Part shown: positions 25,247-32,887 of the stretch, piece after piece
Layout: the number at the start of each line of letters is the position of its first letter
Position numbering within the stretch: the stretch's first letter is position 1
Origin: Halorussus vallis
GTDB lineage: Archaea > Halobacteriota > Halobacteria > Halobacteriales > Haladaptataceae
DNA length: 64,000 bases
Direction: 5' to 3'
Assembly (NCBI RefSeq): GCF_024138165.1
Contig: NZ_CP100000.1
Span: forward strand, 3,782,001 to 3,846,000
The notes under the pieces: model-generated
What the model was told of the DNA's origin: nothing
The model's database searches: none
Seen by the model: the letters and a program-made list of their open reading frames with translations, nothing else
Translations under genes and position numbers: made by a program

Positions 25247-25837
25247 ATGGGGCAGAACACGCTCTCCGATTACCTCTTTCGAACACCAGTTACGCTTGTA
25301 CTGGCCACCGGGATGGCTATCGTCTACGTCGCAGACCCTCCAATCACGCCAATGTCCTACACTGCTCTCGCTCCGTGGATGCATGCTGGATTCGGGCACC
25401 TGTGGCAAAATCTCTCCGTGTTCGTACTCCTCGGTGCATGGATAGAGAATCGAGTAGGATGGTCAACGTTCGGCGTGTTTGCTGCTGTGAGTTCCTACCT
25501 CGCCCTCTAGTTGCCCGTTACGTTCGAGTACGGCGGACTATCACGTGGAGCCTCGAGGCTGACGATGGCTCTGACGGGATACGCAATTCCCGTTCTCCTC
25601 ATCGGTCTTGCCCAGCGGGTAGAATCCTTTAAGCTCAAGACAGAGGTGGTGAACGATGTGGGAGTACTTCTCATCGTGTTGTACCTGGCTTTGGACTCAT
25701 GGATGACGGTGAAGCGGTTCTTCCATGTTGACCCGCGTCCCGACGGTCTGGCGGTATCAGCTCACTTCACTGGCCTCGTCTTGGGGGTGTTGTGGTTCGC
25801 GTGGCGAAGACGGCGACACGGCACCTACGACGCATAA
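25247..25837 (+). pseudogene. Rhomboid-like membrane protease gene interrupted by an in-frame TAG
   Basis: Two frames in the same phase, 87 and 108 codons, are separated only by TAG at 25508-25510; read through, they make a protein of about 196 residues with five or six helices. The first part has HAGFGHLWQNLSVFVLLGAW, the rhomboid His/Asn helix. The second has GGLSRGASRLTMALTGY, where rhomboids have GxSG around the catalytic Ser, and AHFTGLVLGVLW with the catalytic His. The Gly after Ser is Arg here, so a second lesion is likely. No ribosome binding site supports separate translation of the second half. A sequencing error or a recent nonsense mutation would look the same. Confidence 0.7.
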
Positions 25838-25934
25838 TCTCCGCCTGCTGAATTACGAAAGAACCAGTTCCGGTGTCTGTCTCCTATAGGGCCACAAATC
25901 CCTCTCGGCGACGTTCTTCACTCCGCTCAGAAAG

Positions 25935-26005
25935 TGCGCCGGCCGGGATTTGAACCCGGGCCATGAGCTTGGAAGGCTCAGGTCCTGCCACTAGACCACC
26001 GGCGC
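25935..26005 (-). tRNA. tRNA-Gly (TCC)
   Basis: 71 bases, no intron, CCA not encoded. The acceptor stem is GCGCCGG/CCGGCGC with discriminator A. The anticodon stem TGAGC/GCTCA encloses CTTCCAA, giving anticodon TCC. The T-arm GGGTTCAAATCCC is canonical. A palindromic repeat lies directly upstream of its 5' end. Confidence 0.96.
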
Positions 26006-26031
26006 GCTTCGCTCACTTCGTTCGCTCGCGC
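26004..26031. repeat. Dispersed palindromic repeat next to tRNA-Gly
   Basis: The minus strand reads GAGCGAACGAAGTGAGCGA, flanked by GCGC ends, and can fold into an imperfect hairpin. The same core recurs at 44158-44182 and, in variant form, at 41483-41512. Confidence 0.5.
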
Positions 26032-26104
26032 CCCGAGCCCTCGTTCACTGCGTTCACGAGGACACCGGCGCTCACTCTAAATTCACCACCCGGCGTTAAG
26101 GACC

Positions 26105-26773
26105 TTACTGTTTGGACCGGCGCACTTCGGCGTAACAGTTCCCGCTGGAGATCTCGAAGTCGATCAGTTCGAGGCCGCTGGCCGCCACGTCGTCCCTGAA
26201 CTCCTCGGGCGCGTAGATGTGGTAGAACCGCGGCACCGTCTCGCCGCCGGGCAGGGTCCACTCGACCGTCGTGTCGAACCCGTCTTCGCGGTCGAACCTG
26301 TCGTGGGCGGTGCTCCAGGCGCTCACCAGCGCCCGGCCGTCGGGCGCGAGGACGCGGGCGAGTTCGTCCAGGCTCGCGACCCGGGCCTCGCGGGTCGGCA
26401 GGTGGTGGAGGGTCGCGACGTACACCGCGAGTTCCACGACCGCGTCCCGAAGCGGAAGTGCGGCGGCGTCGGCCTGCACGAGGTCGGCGTCGAACCCGCG
26501 CTCGGTGGCGCGTTTCCGGGCTTCGTCGAGGAGGCCGCGGCTCACGTCGGCGCCGACCGCGCGGTCGGCGCGGTCGGCCAGCAGTTCGGTGTGCCGGCCG
26601 TTGCCACAGCCGAGGTCGAGCGCGACGTCGACGGGGGATTCGGCGCCGGCGACGAACGACTCGACCTCCGGCCAGGCGTACTCACGAGTTTCGGAGAAGT
26701 GGCTCGCGATTCGGTCGTAGGTGGCCCGCACCTCTTCGCGGGGGTGCTCCTCGCGTTCGTCGGCCGAGTCCAT
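26105..26773 (-). CDS. Class I SAM-dependent methyltransferase, Trm9-like
   Basis: 222 aa from the ATG at 26773; the frame extends further upstream only as a shadow of pilC. SAM-binding motif I is ALDLGCGNGRHTELLA, motif II VGADVSRGLLDEAR, motif III LVQADAAALPLRDAVVELAV, and the post-motif LHHLPTREARVASLDELARV follows. The N-terminus RATYDRIASHFSETREYAWP resembles the Trm9/ABH8 group that methylates wobble-uridine side chains in tRNA. Position 78 bases from tRNA-Gly is probably coincidental. Assignment to methyltransferase is firm, to Trm9-like tentative. Confidence 0.85.
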   Translation of the reverse strand: MDSADEREEHPREEVRATYDRIASHFSETREYAWPEVESFVAGAESPVDVALDLGCGNGRHTELLADRADRAVGADVSRGLLDEARKRATERGFDADLVQADAAALPLRDAVVELAVYVATLHHLPTREARVASLDELARVLAPDGRALVSAWSTAHDRFDREDGFDTTVEWTLPGGETVPRFYHIYAPEEFRDDVAASGLELIDFEISSGNCYAEVRRSKQ

Positions 26774-26838
26774 GTCCCTTCGTCGGCCGCCCGGCGACAA
26801 AACGGCTCCGTTAGCGCCCGCGGGGACCGGAACCGCCG

Positions 26839-29019
26839 TCAGGGGAGCACGAGGAACGCGCCGTAGGCCACCGTCAGCAGGACGGTCGCGTGCTTCGCAC
26901 CGTCGGCGACGTTCCCCTCGCCCATCTGGCCCGCGAGCAGGCCCGAGAACAGCGCCTGGACCAGCGCGGTGTGGAAGAACACCAGCGTGTAGGCCTTGAC
27001 GTTCACGCTCGCGATGGAGGCCAGCGGCCCGCCGCCCATCGTGGACCCCGGCCCGCCGTCGGGCGCGGCCGTCCCCGTCGGCAGGTTCGGGATGAGGATG
27101 CTGTTGAGCGCCGCGACGATGACGAGGAAGACGGCGAACGAGAGGTAGATGACGACGAGGTAGGTCAGCATCTCCTGTCGGCGCTTCCGGGCGAGTCGCC
27201 GGGCGTCCCGCGCTTCGGCGGCGGCGATGCGCAGGACCCGCGCGATGTCGCCGCTGGCGGCCATCGCGTTGGCGACCAGCGTCACGACCCGGGTCACGGT
27301 CGGCGTGTCGACGCGGTCCTCGAACCGATAGAGCGCGGTTTCGGCGTCGACGCCCCACCGGACGTCGGCCCAGAGTTTCTCGGCCTCGGCGTCCAGCGCG
27401 CCGAGGTCGCTCCGGACCACGCGCCCGAGGCTCTCGACCACCGACATCCCCGCCTCGTTGACGCTGGCCAGGCGGTCGAGGAAGTTCGGCACCGCGTCCT
27501 CGATGGCGTGCGTCCGGCGCCGGTGGACGTACTGGATCGCGGCGAACGTGCCGACGACGAACAGCGCGGCTTGGATCACGAAGTCGTCGAACGTCCGAAG
27601 CGTGAGCGTCCCGGCCGACAGGTGGGGCCACGCCCGGACCAGCACCGACAGCGAACCGAGCGGGACGGTGGCGTAGAGCAGTCGCGTCGGGCGGTCCCGG
27701 AGCAGTCGGACCGGGTTCGAGAGCCACTCGCGGAGCCACCGAATCCGCTCGAACGCGGCGAGGCGCTCGAAGTTCCGGCGGGCGGGAGTGCCGTTCGCTT
27801 CGCCCGGAACGCCGCCGTCGCTTCGCGGCGCGTCCGGGGTCGCCGCAGCGACCCCGGACGCGCCGAACTCGGCGGGGCGCTCGACGCCGACTCGGTCGCT
27901 GTCCGGGTCGCGGGTCCGCCGGACGCTCGACAGGAGTTTCGCGGCCGCGAGGTCGGCGTCGCGGTCCTCGCGGGTGGCCCGGAGCGATTCGGTGATGCTG
28001 TCGAGGTAGACGATGAATCCGAGGTTCGCGAGCGGAATGGCGAAGTACGTCAGCGCCCGCAACAGCGGCAGCGTCTCGCCAAGTCCCATCAGACTCGTGA
28101 TGACCAGGATGGTGATGAACAGCAGGGGCGCGACCACGAACACGGAGACGTACCCCTCCGCGAGCGTCGCAAGTAGTTCGAGGAACGACTCCTGTTGGCT
28201 CTCGGCGTCGGCCTGGTAGCGCTCGTACTGCTCGTCGAGGAACGAAGCGAGGCTCTGGCCGCTCCGGAGGACGCTGGCGAGGTTGTCGGCGAACTCCTCG
28301 AACTTCTCGCTCGGGGTGCGGTCGGCGAGTCGCTCGATGGCCGACAGCATGTCGAGGCCGCCCAGGTCCATCGCCTTGACCGCGACCGCGACCTCCTCGG
28401 CGGCCTCGCCGTAGACGCCCCGGTTCGCCGCGAGCGTTCGCATGGCGTCGGGAAACGCCATGCCCGACCGCGACAGCGCGTAGAAGAACGCGACGGTCCG
28501 CGCGAGGCTCTCGTCTATCTGGCGGGCGCGGGTGTTGGCCTGGTAGGAGAGGCTCTCCCACCGGAACCAGTAGATGCCGCCGCCGGCGGCGACCCCGAGC
28601 GTCGCGCTGCTCGCCAGCAACGCCCCGAACAGTTCGCCGAGCGAGAGGTTCGGGTCGCCGAACATCCCCGCGACGAAGCCGAACTGCGAGGGCAGGGTCG
28701 CCCGGACCGCCGCGGGCGAGGTCGACAGCACCGCCAGCGCGCCCGCCACGAGGTAGGCTCCCAGAACGCTCCCGACGACCGCGCCGAACCCCGCGTACAG
28801 GAGCGTCTTGGCGGCGTACATCCGGTAGGTTTCGGGGGCGTGAACCGACTCCAGCAGGCGCTTGCGGCGCACACGTCGCCGACCGCGGTCGGCGACGTGC
28901 GCGCCGAACAGCGCGAGCGCGGTCCGGGTCGCGACGCGGTTCGCCCGGCGGTCGAGCGGCACGGCGGCGACCGCCGTGCACGCGAGCGCGACCGCGGCTA
29001 GCGGCAGGTAGCCCAACAT
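26839..29019 (-). CDS. Second PilC/ArlJ-like type II/IV secretion membrane protein
   Basis: 726 aa from the ATG at 29019, which overlaps the stop of the ATPase gene by one base (TGATG). Two T2SSF-type units are visible: one at about residues 170-370 with RSGMAFPDAMRTLAANRGVY and LRSGQSLASFLDEQYERYQ, and one at about 520-720 with LASVNEAGMSVVESLGRVV. The mid-protein linker (about 380-450) is soluble and variable. This is the membrane platform of a second pilus or secretion assembly motor. Unlike the first cluster there are no pilin-like genes next to it; the next gene is a methyltransferase. Confidence 0.9.
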   Translation of the reverse strand: MLGYLPLAAVALACTAVAAVPLDRRANRVATRTALALFGAHVADRGRRRVRRKRLLESVHAPETYRMYAAKTLLYAGFGAVVGSVLGAYLVAGALAVLSTSPAAVRATLPSQFGFVAGMFGDPNLSLGELFGALLASSATLGVAAGGGIYWFRWESLSYQANTRARQIDESLARTVAFFYALSRSGMAFPDAMRTLAANRGVYGEAAEEVAVAVKAMDLGGLDMLSAIERLADRTPSEKFEEFADNLASVLRSGQSLASFLDEQYERYQADAESQQESFLELLATLAEGYVSVFVVAPLLFITILVITSLMGLGETLPLLRALTYFAIPLANLGFIVYLDSITESLRATREDRDADLAAAKLLSSVRRTRDPDSDRVGVERPAEFGASGVAAATPDAPRSDGGVPGEANGTPARRNFERLAAFERIRWLREWLSNPVRLLRDRPTRLLYATVPLGSLSVLVRAWPHLSAGTLTLRTFDDFVIQAALFVVGTFAAIQYVHRRRTHAIEDAVPNFLDRLASVNEAGMSVVESLGRVVRSDLGALDAEAEKLWADVRWGVDAETALYRFEDRVDTPTVTRVVTLVANAMAASGDIARVLRIAAAEARDARRLARKRRQEMLTYLVVIYLSFAVFLVIVAALNSILIPNLPTGTAAPDGGPGSTMGGGPLASIASVNVKAYTLVFFHTALVQALFSGLLAGQMGEGNVADGAKHATVLLTVAYGAFLVLP

Positions 29020-30656
29020 CAGTCGAGTCCCGCGACCACGTCCCGGTCGCCGTCGATGGCCTCCAGCACCCGGTCGGGGTGGGCGTAGTACTCGTTGACC
29101 ATCGCGGTGAACCGCCGGTAGTCGGTCACGTTCCGTTCGCGGAGGTACCGGAGGACGCGCTTGCGGTCGCGAAGTTCGCCCAGCAGTTCCGACCGCGACC
29201 ACCCGCGCAGGTGCTGGATCTCGTCGAGGACGCGACTGTCGCTCCGGCGGAACTCGTCCTGGCCCGCGTCCCACGAGAACGCCGTCGAGTAGTCGAGGTC
29301 GCCGGTCCGCTGGTCGATGCCCTCGATCTCGGCTATCACGCGGTTGCGCCGGACCCGCTCGTCGCCGACGTGAGTCAGCGTCTGGACCGAGAGGATGTCG
29401 AGGCTCTGTATCATCGCCCGCGGTACCTCGATGGGCTTGTTCTCCAGGCGGTTGATGACCGTCTGGACCGAGTCTGCGTGCATCGTCGAGTAGGTCGTGT
29501 GGCCCGTGTTCATCGCTTGGAACAGCGTCATCGCCTCCTCGCCCCGGACCTCGCCGACCACGATGTACTCGGGGCGGTGCCGGAGCGCCGACCGCAACAG
29601 GTCGTACATCGTGATGTCGGCGCCCTCGTCCCGTCGCTCGCGGGTGACCGACGAGAGCCAGTTATCGTGGTAGAGCGCCAACTCGCGGGTGTCCTCGATG
29701 GTCAGCACTTTCGAGCGCGGCGGGATGAACATCGAGATGGCGTTCATCGAGGTGGTCTTGCCCGAGGCGGTGCCGCCGGCGAAGATGAGCGACTTGTTGT
29801 TCTCGATGGCCAGCCAGAGGTAGGCCATCTGGTCGAGGCTGAAGGTGCCGTACTCCACGAGGTCGACGGGGGTGAACGGCTCGTCGGCGTACTTCCGGAT
29901 GGTGAACGCCGACCCGCGCGGCGTGACCTCCTCGCCGAGGACCAGTTCCGCGCGCGAACCGTCGGGCAGGGTCGCCTCGACCACCGGGTCGCCGATGCTG
30001 ACGTGCTGGCCGGACTCCTGGGCGAGTCGGACCACGAGGTTGTCGAGTTCGGCCTCGCCGTAGACCACGTCGGTTTCGACGTCGGTGTACTCGTCGTGGT
30101 AGACGAAGATGGGGAGGTCGTAGCCGTCGCACGAGACGTCCTCGATGTGGGGGTCGCGCATCAGCGGGTCGAGTTTGCCGAACCCGCGGAACGACCGGTG
30201 GAGATAGTAGAACAGGCGGTAGAAGGTCGCCGGTTCGACATCGACGCCGTAGACCGAGAGCAGTTCGCGGAGTTCGGCCTTCAGCACGCTCTCTGCGGTC
30301 GCGGCCTCCTCGCCGGTTTCGCGCCGGTGGATGAGCGAGTCGCGGATGTCCTCGAACAGCCGCGAGAGCAGGTCGACTTCGAGGTCGTCGAGTTCGGGTT
30401 CGACGACCCGGTAGCGGTGTTCGTTCTCGGCGTCGTCGTACTCGACGGTGACGAACGCGAAGGGCGCGTTCACCCAGTAGCGCTCGACCTCCTCGTAGCC
30501 GTCGGCGCCGGAAAACGACACCAGCGGCCCGTGAGCGCCGGGGTCGTAGTTGCCGACGTCGACCGACGACCCCGCGAGGACCTCCGCTGTCCGGCGGAGC
30601 GTCCGCTGGAACTCCCGGATGCGAATCCGCACGTCGTCGGTGGTCCACTGGGACAT
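29019..30656 (-). CDS. Second PilB-like type II/IV secretion ATPase
   Basis: 545 aa from the ATG at 30656, chosen because AGAGGAGA sits eight bases before it; a GTG 33 bases further upstream lies too close to the TATA element. The N-domain has YEEVERYWVNAPFAFVTV, matching the equivalent domain of the large PilB. The core has Walker A AGGTASGKTTSMNA, then VVGEVRGEEAMTLFQAMNTG and HTTYSTMHAD. It lacks the acidic insertions and triple repeats of the larger paralogue, so it shows the minimal form of the enzyme. It is coupled to the pilC-like gene and should energise export of pilin-like subunits made elsewhere. Confidence 0.92.
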   Translation of the reverse strand: MSQWTTDDVRIRIREFQRTLRRTAEVLAGSSVDVGNYDPGAHGPLVSFSGADGYEEVERYWVNAPFAFVTVEYDDAENEHRYRVVEPELDDLEVDLLSRLFEDIRDSLIHRRETGEEAATAESVLKAELRELLSVYGVDVEPATFYRLFYYLHRSFRGFGKLDPLMRDPHIEDVSCDGYDLPIFVYHDEYTDVETDVVYGEAELDNLVVRLAQESGQHVSIGDPVVEATLPDGSRAELVLGEEVTPRGSAFTIRKYADEPFTPVDLVEYGTFSLDQMAYLWLAIENNKSLIFAGGTASGKTTSMNAISMFIPPRSKVLTIEDTRELALYHDNWLSSVTRERRDEGADITMYDLLRSALRHRPEYIVVGEVRGEEAMTLFQAMNTGHTTYSTMHADSVQTVINRLENKPIEVPRAMIQSLDILSVQTLTHVGDERVRRNRVIAEIEGIDQRTGDLDYSTAFSWDAGQDEFRRSDSRVLDEIQHLRGWSRSELLGELRDRKRVLRYLRERNVTDYRRFTAMVNEYYAHPDRVLEAIDGDRDVVAGLD

Positions 30657-30702
30657 CGAACGAATCTCCTCTGTCGGGTTACGCGACACGTCGAATCGGG
30701 GG

Positions 30703-30712
30703 TACTTAAATC
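30703..30712 (-). promoter_or_regulatory. TATA element of the second pilB-pilC operon
   Basis: GATTTAAGTA on the minus strand is about 50 bases before the ATG at 30656, predicting a leader of about 25 bases that contains the GGAG ribosome binding site. Confidence 0.5.
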
Positions 30713-30749
30713 AACGGTCGGCATCCACGCGCCGGGCGTCCGGTCCGGC

Positions 30750-30799
30750 CCGACCGCCGTGTGCTTGGACCCTGCCGACCGCCGTGCGCTTCGACCCTG
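30750..30799. repeat. Tandem direct repeat of 25 bases, two copies
   Basis: Copies at 30750-30774 and 30775-30799 both run from CCGACCGCCGTG to GACCCTG and differ at two positions. A weaker third copy follows up to about 30850. They lie between the divergent pilB-like and DUF5793 genes. Confidence 0.6.
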
Positions 30800-30939
30800 G
30801 CGCACCGCGCACGTCGCCCCGACCACTTCACACTTCGACCCGACCGTTACGCACTCCAAGCGACGGGTCAGAAATGGCGTCCGACGAGTGCCGGTGGCGT
30901 TACGTTCATGACGCGCCGGACCGTACTGTCGAACACGGA

Positions 30940-31413
30940 ATGAGGCGCGACTACTTCACGCTCGATGTCCGGAACGTCGATTGGGTCGAGAGCGGCGGGG
31001 ACCCGAGCAAACCTGCGGTTAGTATCGACTTTCAGGGCCCCGCTTCGACACTCCGAGAGCGCCTCACGGGAACGAGCGACGACCTGCTCGACGCCGAGGA
31101 GACCGACGTCGCCTTCCGCTTGCAGGGGTCCATCGACGACGCCGACGCGACCGGCGTCGTCAGCGTCACCAACCGCATCACGGGCGACTTCGTGCTCGAA
31201 CTCAACGAGGACGCCGACGACGTGCTGAAGTTCATCCGGGCCGCCCGCGAGTACGGCAAGCAGACCGGCGACAGCGACGGGCGCTATCACGTCGAGATCT
31301 CCCTCGACGGCGACGACCTCGTCGAGTACGACAAGAGCACGTTCCTGGTCTACAACGAGGAGGGGAACCTGCTCCGCCAGCACAGTCTCATCCCCAGCGG
31401 CGTCGAACTGTAG
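30940..31413 (+). CDS. DUF5793 family protein
   Basis: 157 aa, starting MRRDYFTLDVRNVDWVESGG. It is a single acidic alpha/beta domain with VDFxGP-type strands, EETDVAFRLQGSIDDADATG, a DFVLELNEDADDVLKFIRAA helix and a C-terminal strand STFLVYNEEGNLLRQHS. No membrane segment, Cys or metal motif. This is a conserved haloarchaeal family without known function. It is divergent from the second pilB-pilC operon and convergent with the small membrane gene, beyond a perfect palindrome. Confidence 0.85.
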   Translation: MRRDYFTLDVRNVDWVESGGDPSKPAVSIDFQGPASTLRERLTGTSDDLLDAEETDVAFRLQGSIDDADATGVVSVTNRITGDFVLELNEDADDVLKFIRAAREYGKQTGDSDGRYHVEISLDGDDLVEYDKSTFLVYNEEGNLLRQHSLIPSGVEL

Positions 31414-31593
31414 TCGCCACGCCACCGCTCCGCGCTTCTCGGTCGCGGCGCGCCAAGTGCCGCCCGCAACTCCGCGCGCCCTCTATCTCCTCGATTCTCG
31501 ACCGGCCGGCGACACGACCGCCGAAACGGTCGCGTCGCCGGGCGTCAGTTCGGCCCCGGTTCACCGGTAGCTATCCGACTTCCGGCCTGCGAG

Positions 31594-31629
31594 CGTCTGG
31601 CCGACCTCGGCCGAGGTCGGCCAGACGCC
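31594..31629. terminator. Perfect 36-base palindrome between convergent genes
   Basis: Each arm is 18 bases (31594-31611 and 31612-31629), from GCGTCTGG at the outside to CTCGG at the centre, with no mismatch. It lies between the 3' ends of DUF5793 and the small membrane gene, so it fits a two-way transcript-end hairpin. Confidence 0.55.
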
Positions 31630-31648
31630 GAAAACAGTCAACTCGATT

Positions 31649-31762
31649 TCAGTACGTGCCGAACACCAGCAGGACGACCGTGAGGATGGCCGCCAGGAGG
31701 AGGATGAGGCCCAGGATGTACTCGAGCAGTCCTTCCGGCGTGGTGAGGCTTGGAAGCTTCAT
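31649..31762 (-). CDS. Very small single-helix membrane protein
   Basis: 37 aa: a short amphipathic start MKLPSLTTPEGLLEYI, then a single hydrophobic helix (about residues 16-33), then FGTY. The sequence has the look of a genuine single-pass peptide: balanced hydrophobic residues, Pro/Thr cap and no low-complexity. It stands alone between a palindrome and the DUF7504-like gene. No family recognised; translation is not proven. Confidence 0.5.
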   Translation of the reverse strand: MKLPSLTTPEGLLEYILGLILLLAAILTVVLLVFGTY

Positions 31763-31880
31763 ATCCGTGATGACTGGGTTCGACGGCTTAGTTCCTACGG
31801 GTTCGACGGAGCGTTCAGGGACGGTGACACGAACGCCCGCCGCTCCCGGCGGGCGCTCGTCGCGTCGTTCTCGGGCGCGC

Positions 31881-32606
31881 CTACAGCGGAATCCAGGGCA
31901 TCGTGAGCCCCTCGTCGGGCACGTGCCACCGCTCCTCGCCGCCGCCGTCGGTCGTCCGGAGTTCGACCACCGAGTCGAACTCCCCGGCGAGGCGGCCGAC
32001 CAGGTCGCTCTCGTAGGGTTCGGGGAGGACGAAGTGGGCCATGCCGGCGCAGTCGCGGACGCGCTCGCCGACCCGGCCGACGAACCGGCGCAACTCCGCC
32101 TCGCCGTGGCGCTCGACCAGCGGCGAAAGCGAGTCGACGCCGACCCGCAGTTGCGCAGGGAGGAGTCCGTCGGCCCGACGGTCGAACGTTTCGACGACGT
32201 CCTCGAGTTCGGCCCGGAGCGCCCCAAGGTCGGTCGATTCGACGCGCCGTTCCGGGACGGTCGCGGCCAGTTCGCCCGCCGGTCCGCGTCGGACGTCGGG
32301 ACCGGCGTCCCGCGAGGCGGCGGAACGGACGCCATCGCCGTAGACGAGGACGGTCGCCGTCTCCGCCGGCGAGTCGGCCTCGCGCGGGAGTCGTCGCCGG
32401 ACGCTCTCGGCCGCAGCGTCGGTCACCGCGAGCGCCCGGTAGCGCCCGGTGCCGGCGTCGCCGAGCATCTGGGCGCTGGCCCGCGCGAACAGCCGTTCGG
32501 GACCCTCGCCGACGACCAGGAGGCTGCAACCCTCGGCCTTGAGCCGACTGAGGCGGCCGACGAACGCCGCCATCTCCTCGTCGGCTCGGGAGCCCTCGGT
32601 AGCCAT
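31881..32606 (-). CDS. DUF7504-like haloarchaeal protein
   Basis: 241 aa from the ATG at 32606. An upstream in-frame ATG at 32624 is rejected because it is only about 12 bases from a strong TTTATAAA, whereas 32606 is at the normal distance of about 30. An alpha/beta Rossmann-like pattern is visible: SLLVVGEGPERLFARASAQM, ALAVTDAAAESVRRRL, LRVGVDSLSPLVERHGE, MAHFVLPEPYESDLV. It resembles the RecA/KaiC-derived DUF7504 group without a Walker A. These proteins often act near halobacterial transducer-like signalling genes; its role is unknown. Confidence 0.7.
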   Translation of the reverse strand: MATEGSRADEEMAAFVGRLSRLKAEGCSLLVVGEGPERLFARASAQMLGDAGTGRYRALAVTDAAAESVRRRLPREADSPAETATVLVYGDGVRSAASRDAGPDVRRGPAGELAATVPERRVESTDLGALRAELEDVVETFDRRADGLLPAQLRVGVDSLSPLVERHGEAELRRFVGRVGERVRDCAGMAHFVLPEPYESDLVGRLAGEFDSVVELRTTDGGGEERWHVPDEGLTMPWIPL

Positions 32607-32632
32607 CTGTACGCCAACGTTCATCCCTTTGG

Positions 32633-32640
32633 TTTATAAA
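32633..32640 (-). promoter_or_regulatory. Strong TATA element for the DUF7504-like gene
   Basis: TTTATAAA is symmetric and centred about 30 bases before the ATG at 32606. It decides that start against the upstream in-frame ATG. Confidence 0.65.
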
Positions 32641-32887
32641 TCTATTCGCTCCGAATAAACGTCGGCCGTTCCGGCTTCGAGCGAACGGCCGGGCGCTCTC
32701 CCGGTGCTTCTCGGCGGTTCCGCGCTATGTCGCCGACGACTACACTCGGGCGACTCGCCGCCGACCGTCGGCGATTCGTCGTCCGTGAACGGGCGACGCG
32801 TCGACGACGCGTTTACGACCGGCGGCGACCCGGCGCGGCCGGCCGAAATCGCGGGAAGCTAAGTGTCCGGGACCGGAATCTCGGCAC

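Larger units (their letters stand above)
25040..25930. other. AT-richer patch with decayed genes at the 3' side of tRNA-Gly
   Basis: Codon third positions and overall composition are visibly richer in A and T here than on either side (for example AGAGAATCGAGTAGGATGG). The patch holds a truncated Tat-signal reading frame and a rhomboid-like gene broken by TAG. It ends beside the 3' end of tRNA-Gly, where integrating elements commonly insert. No integrase or repeated tRNA end was found. Confidence 0.5.

Noticed and set aside
25040-26005. Attachment site formed by a duplicate of the tRNA-Gly 3' end
   Set aside because: I looked for a second copy of the T-arm and acceptor end on the left side and saw none of convincing length.
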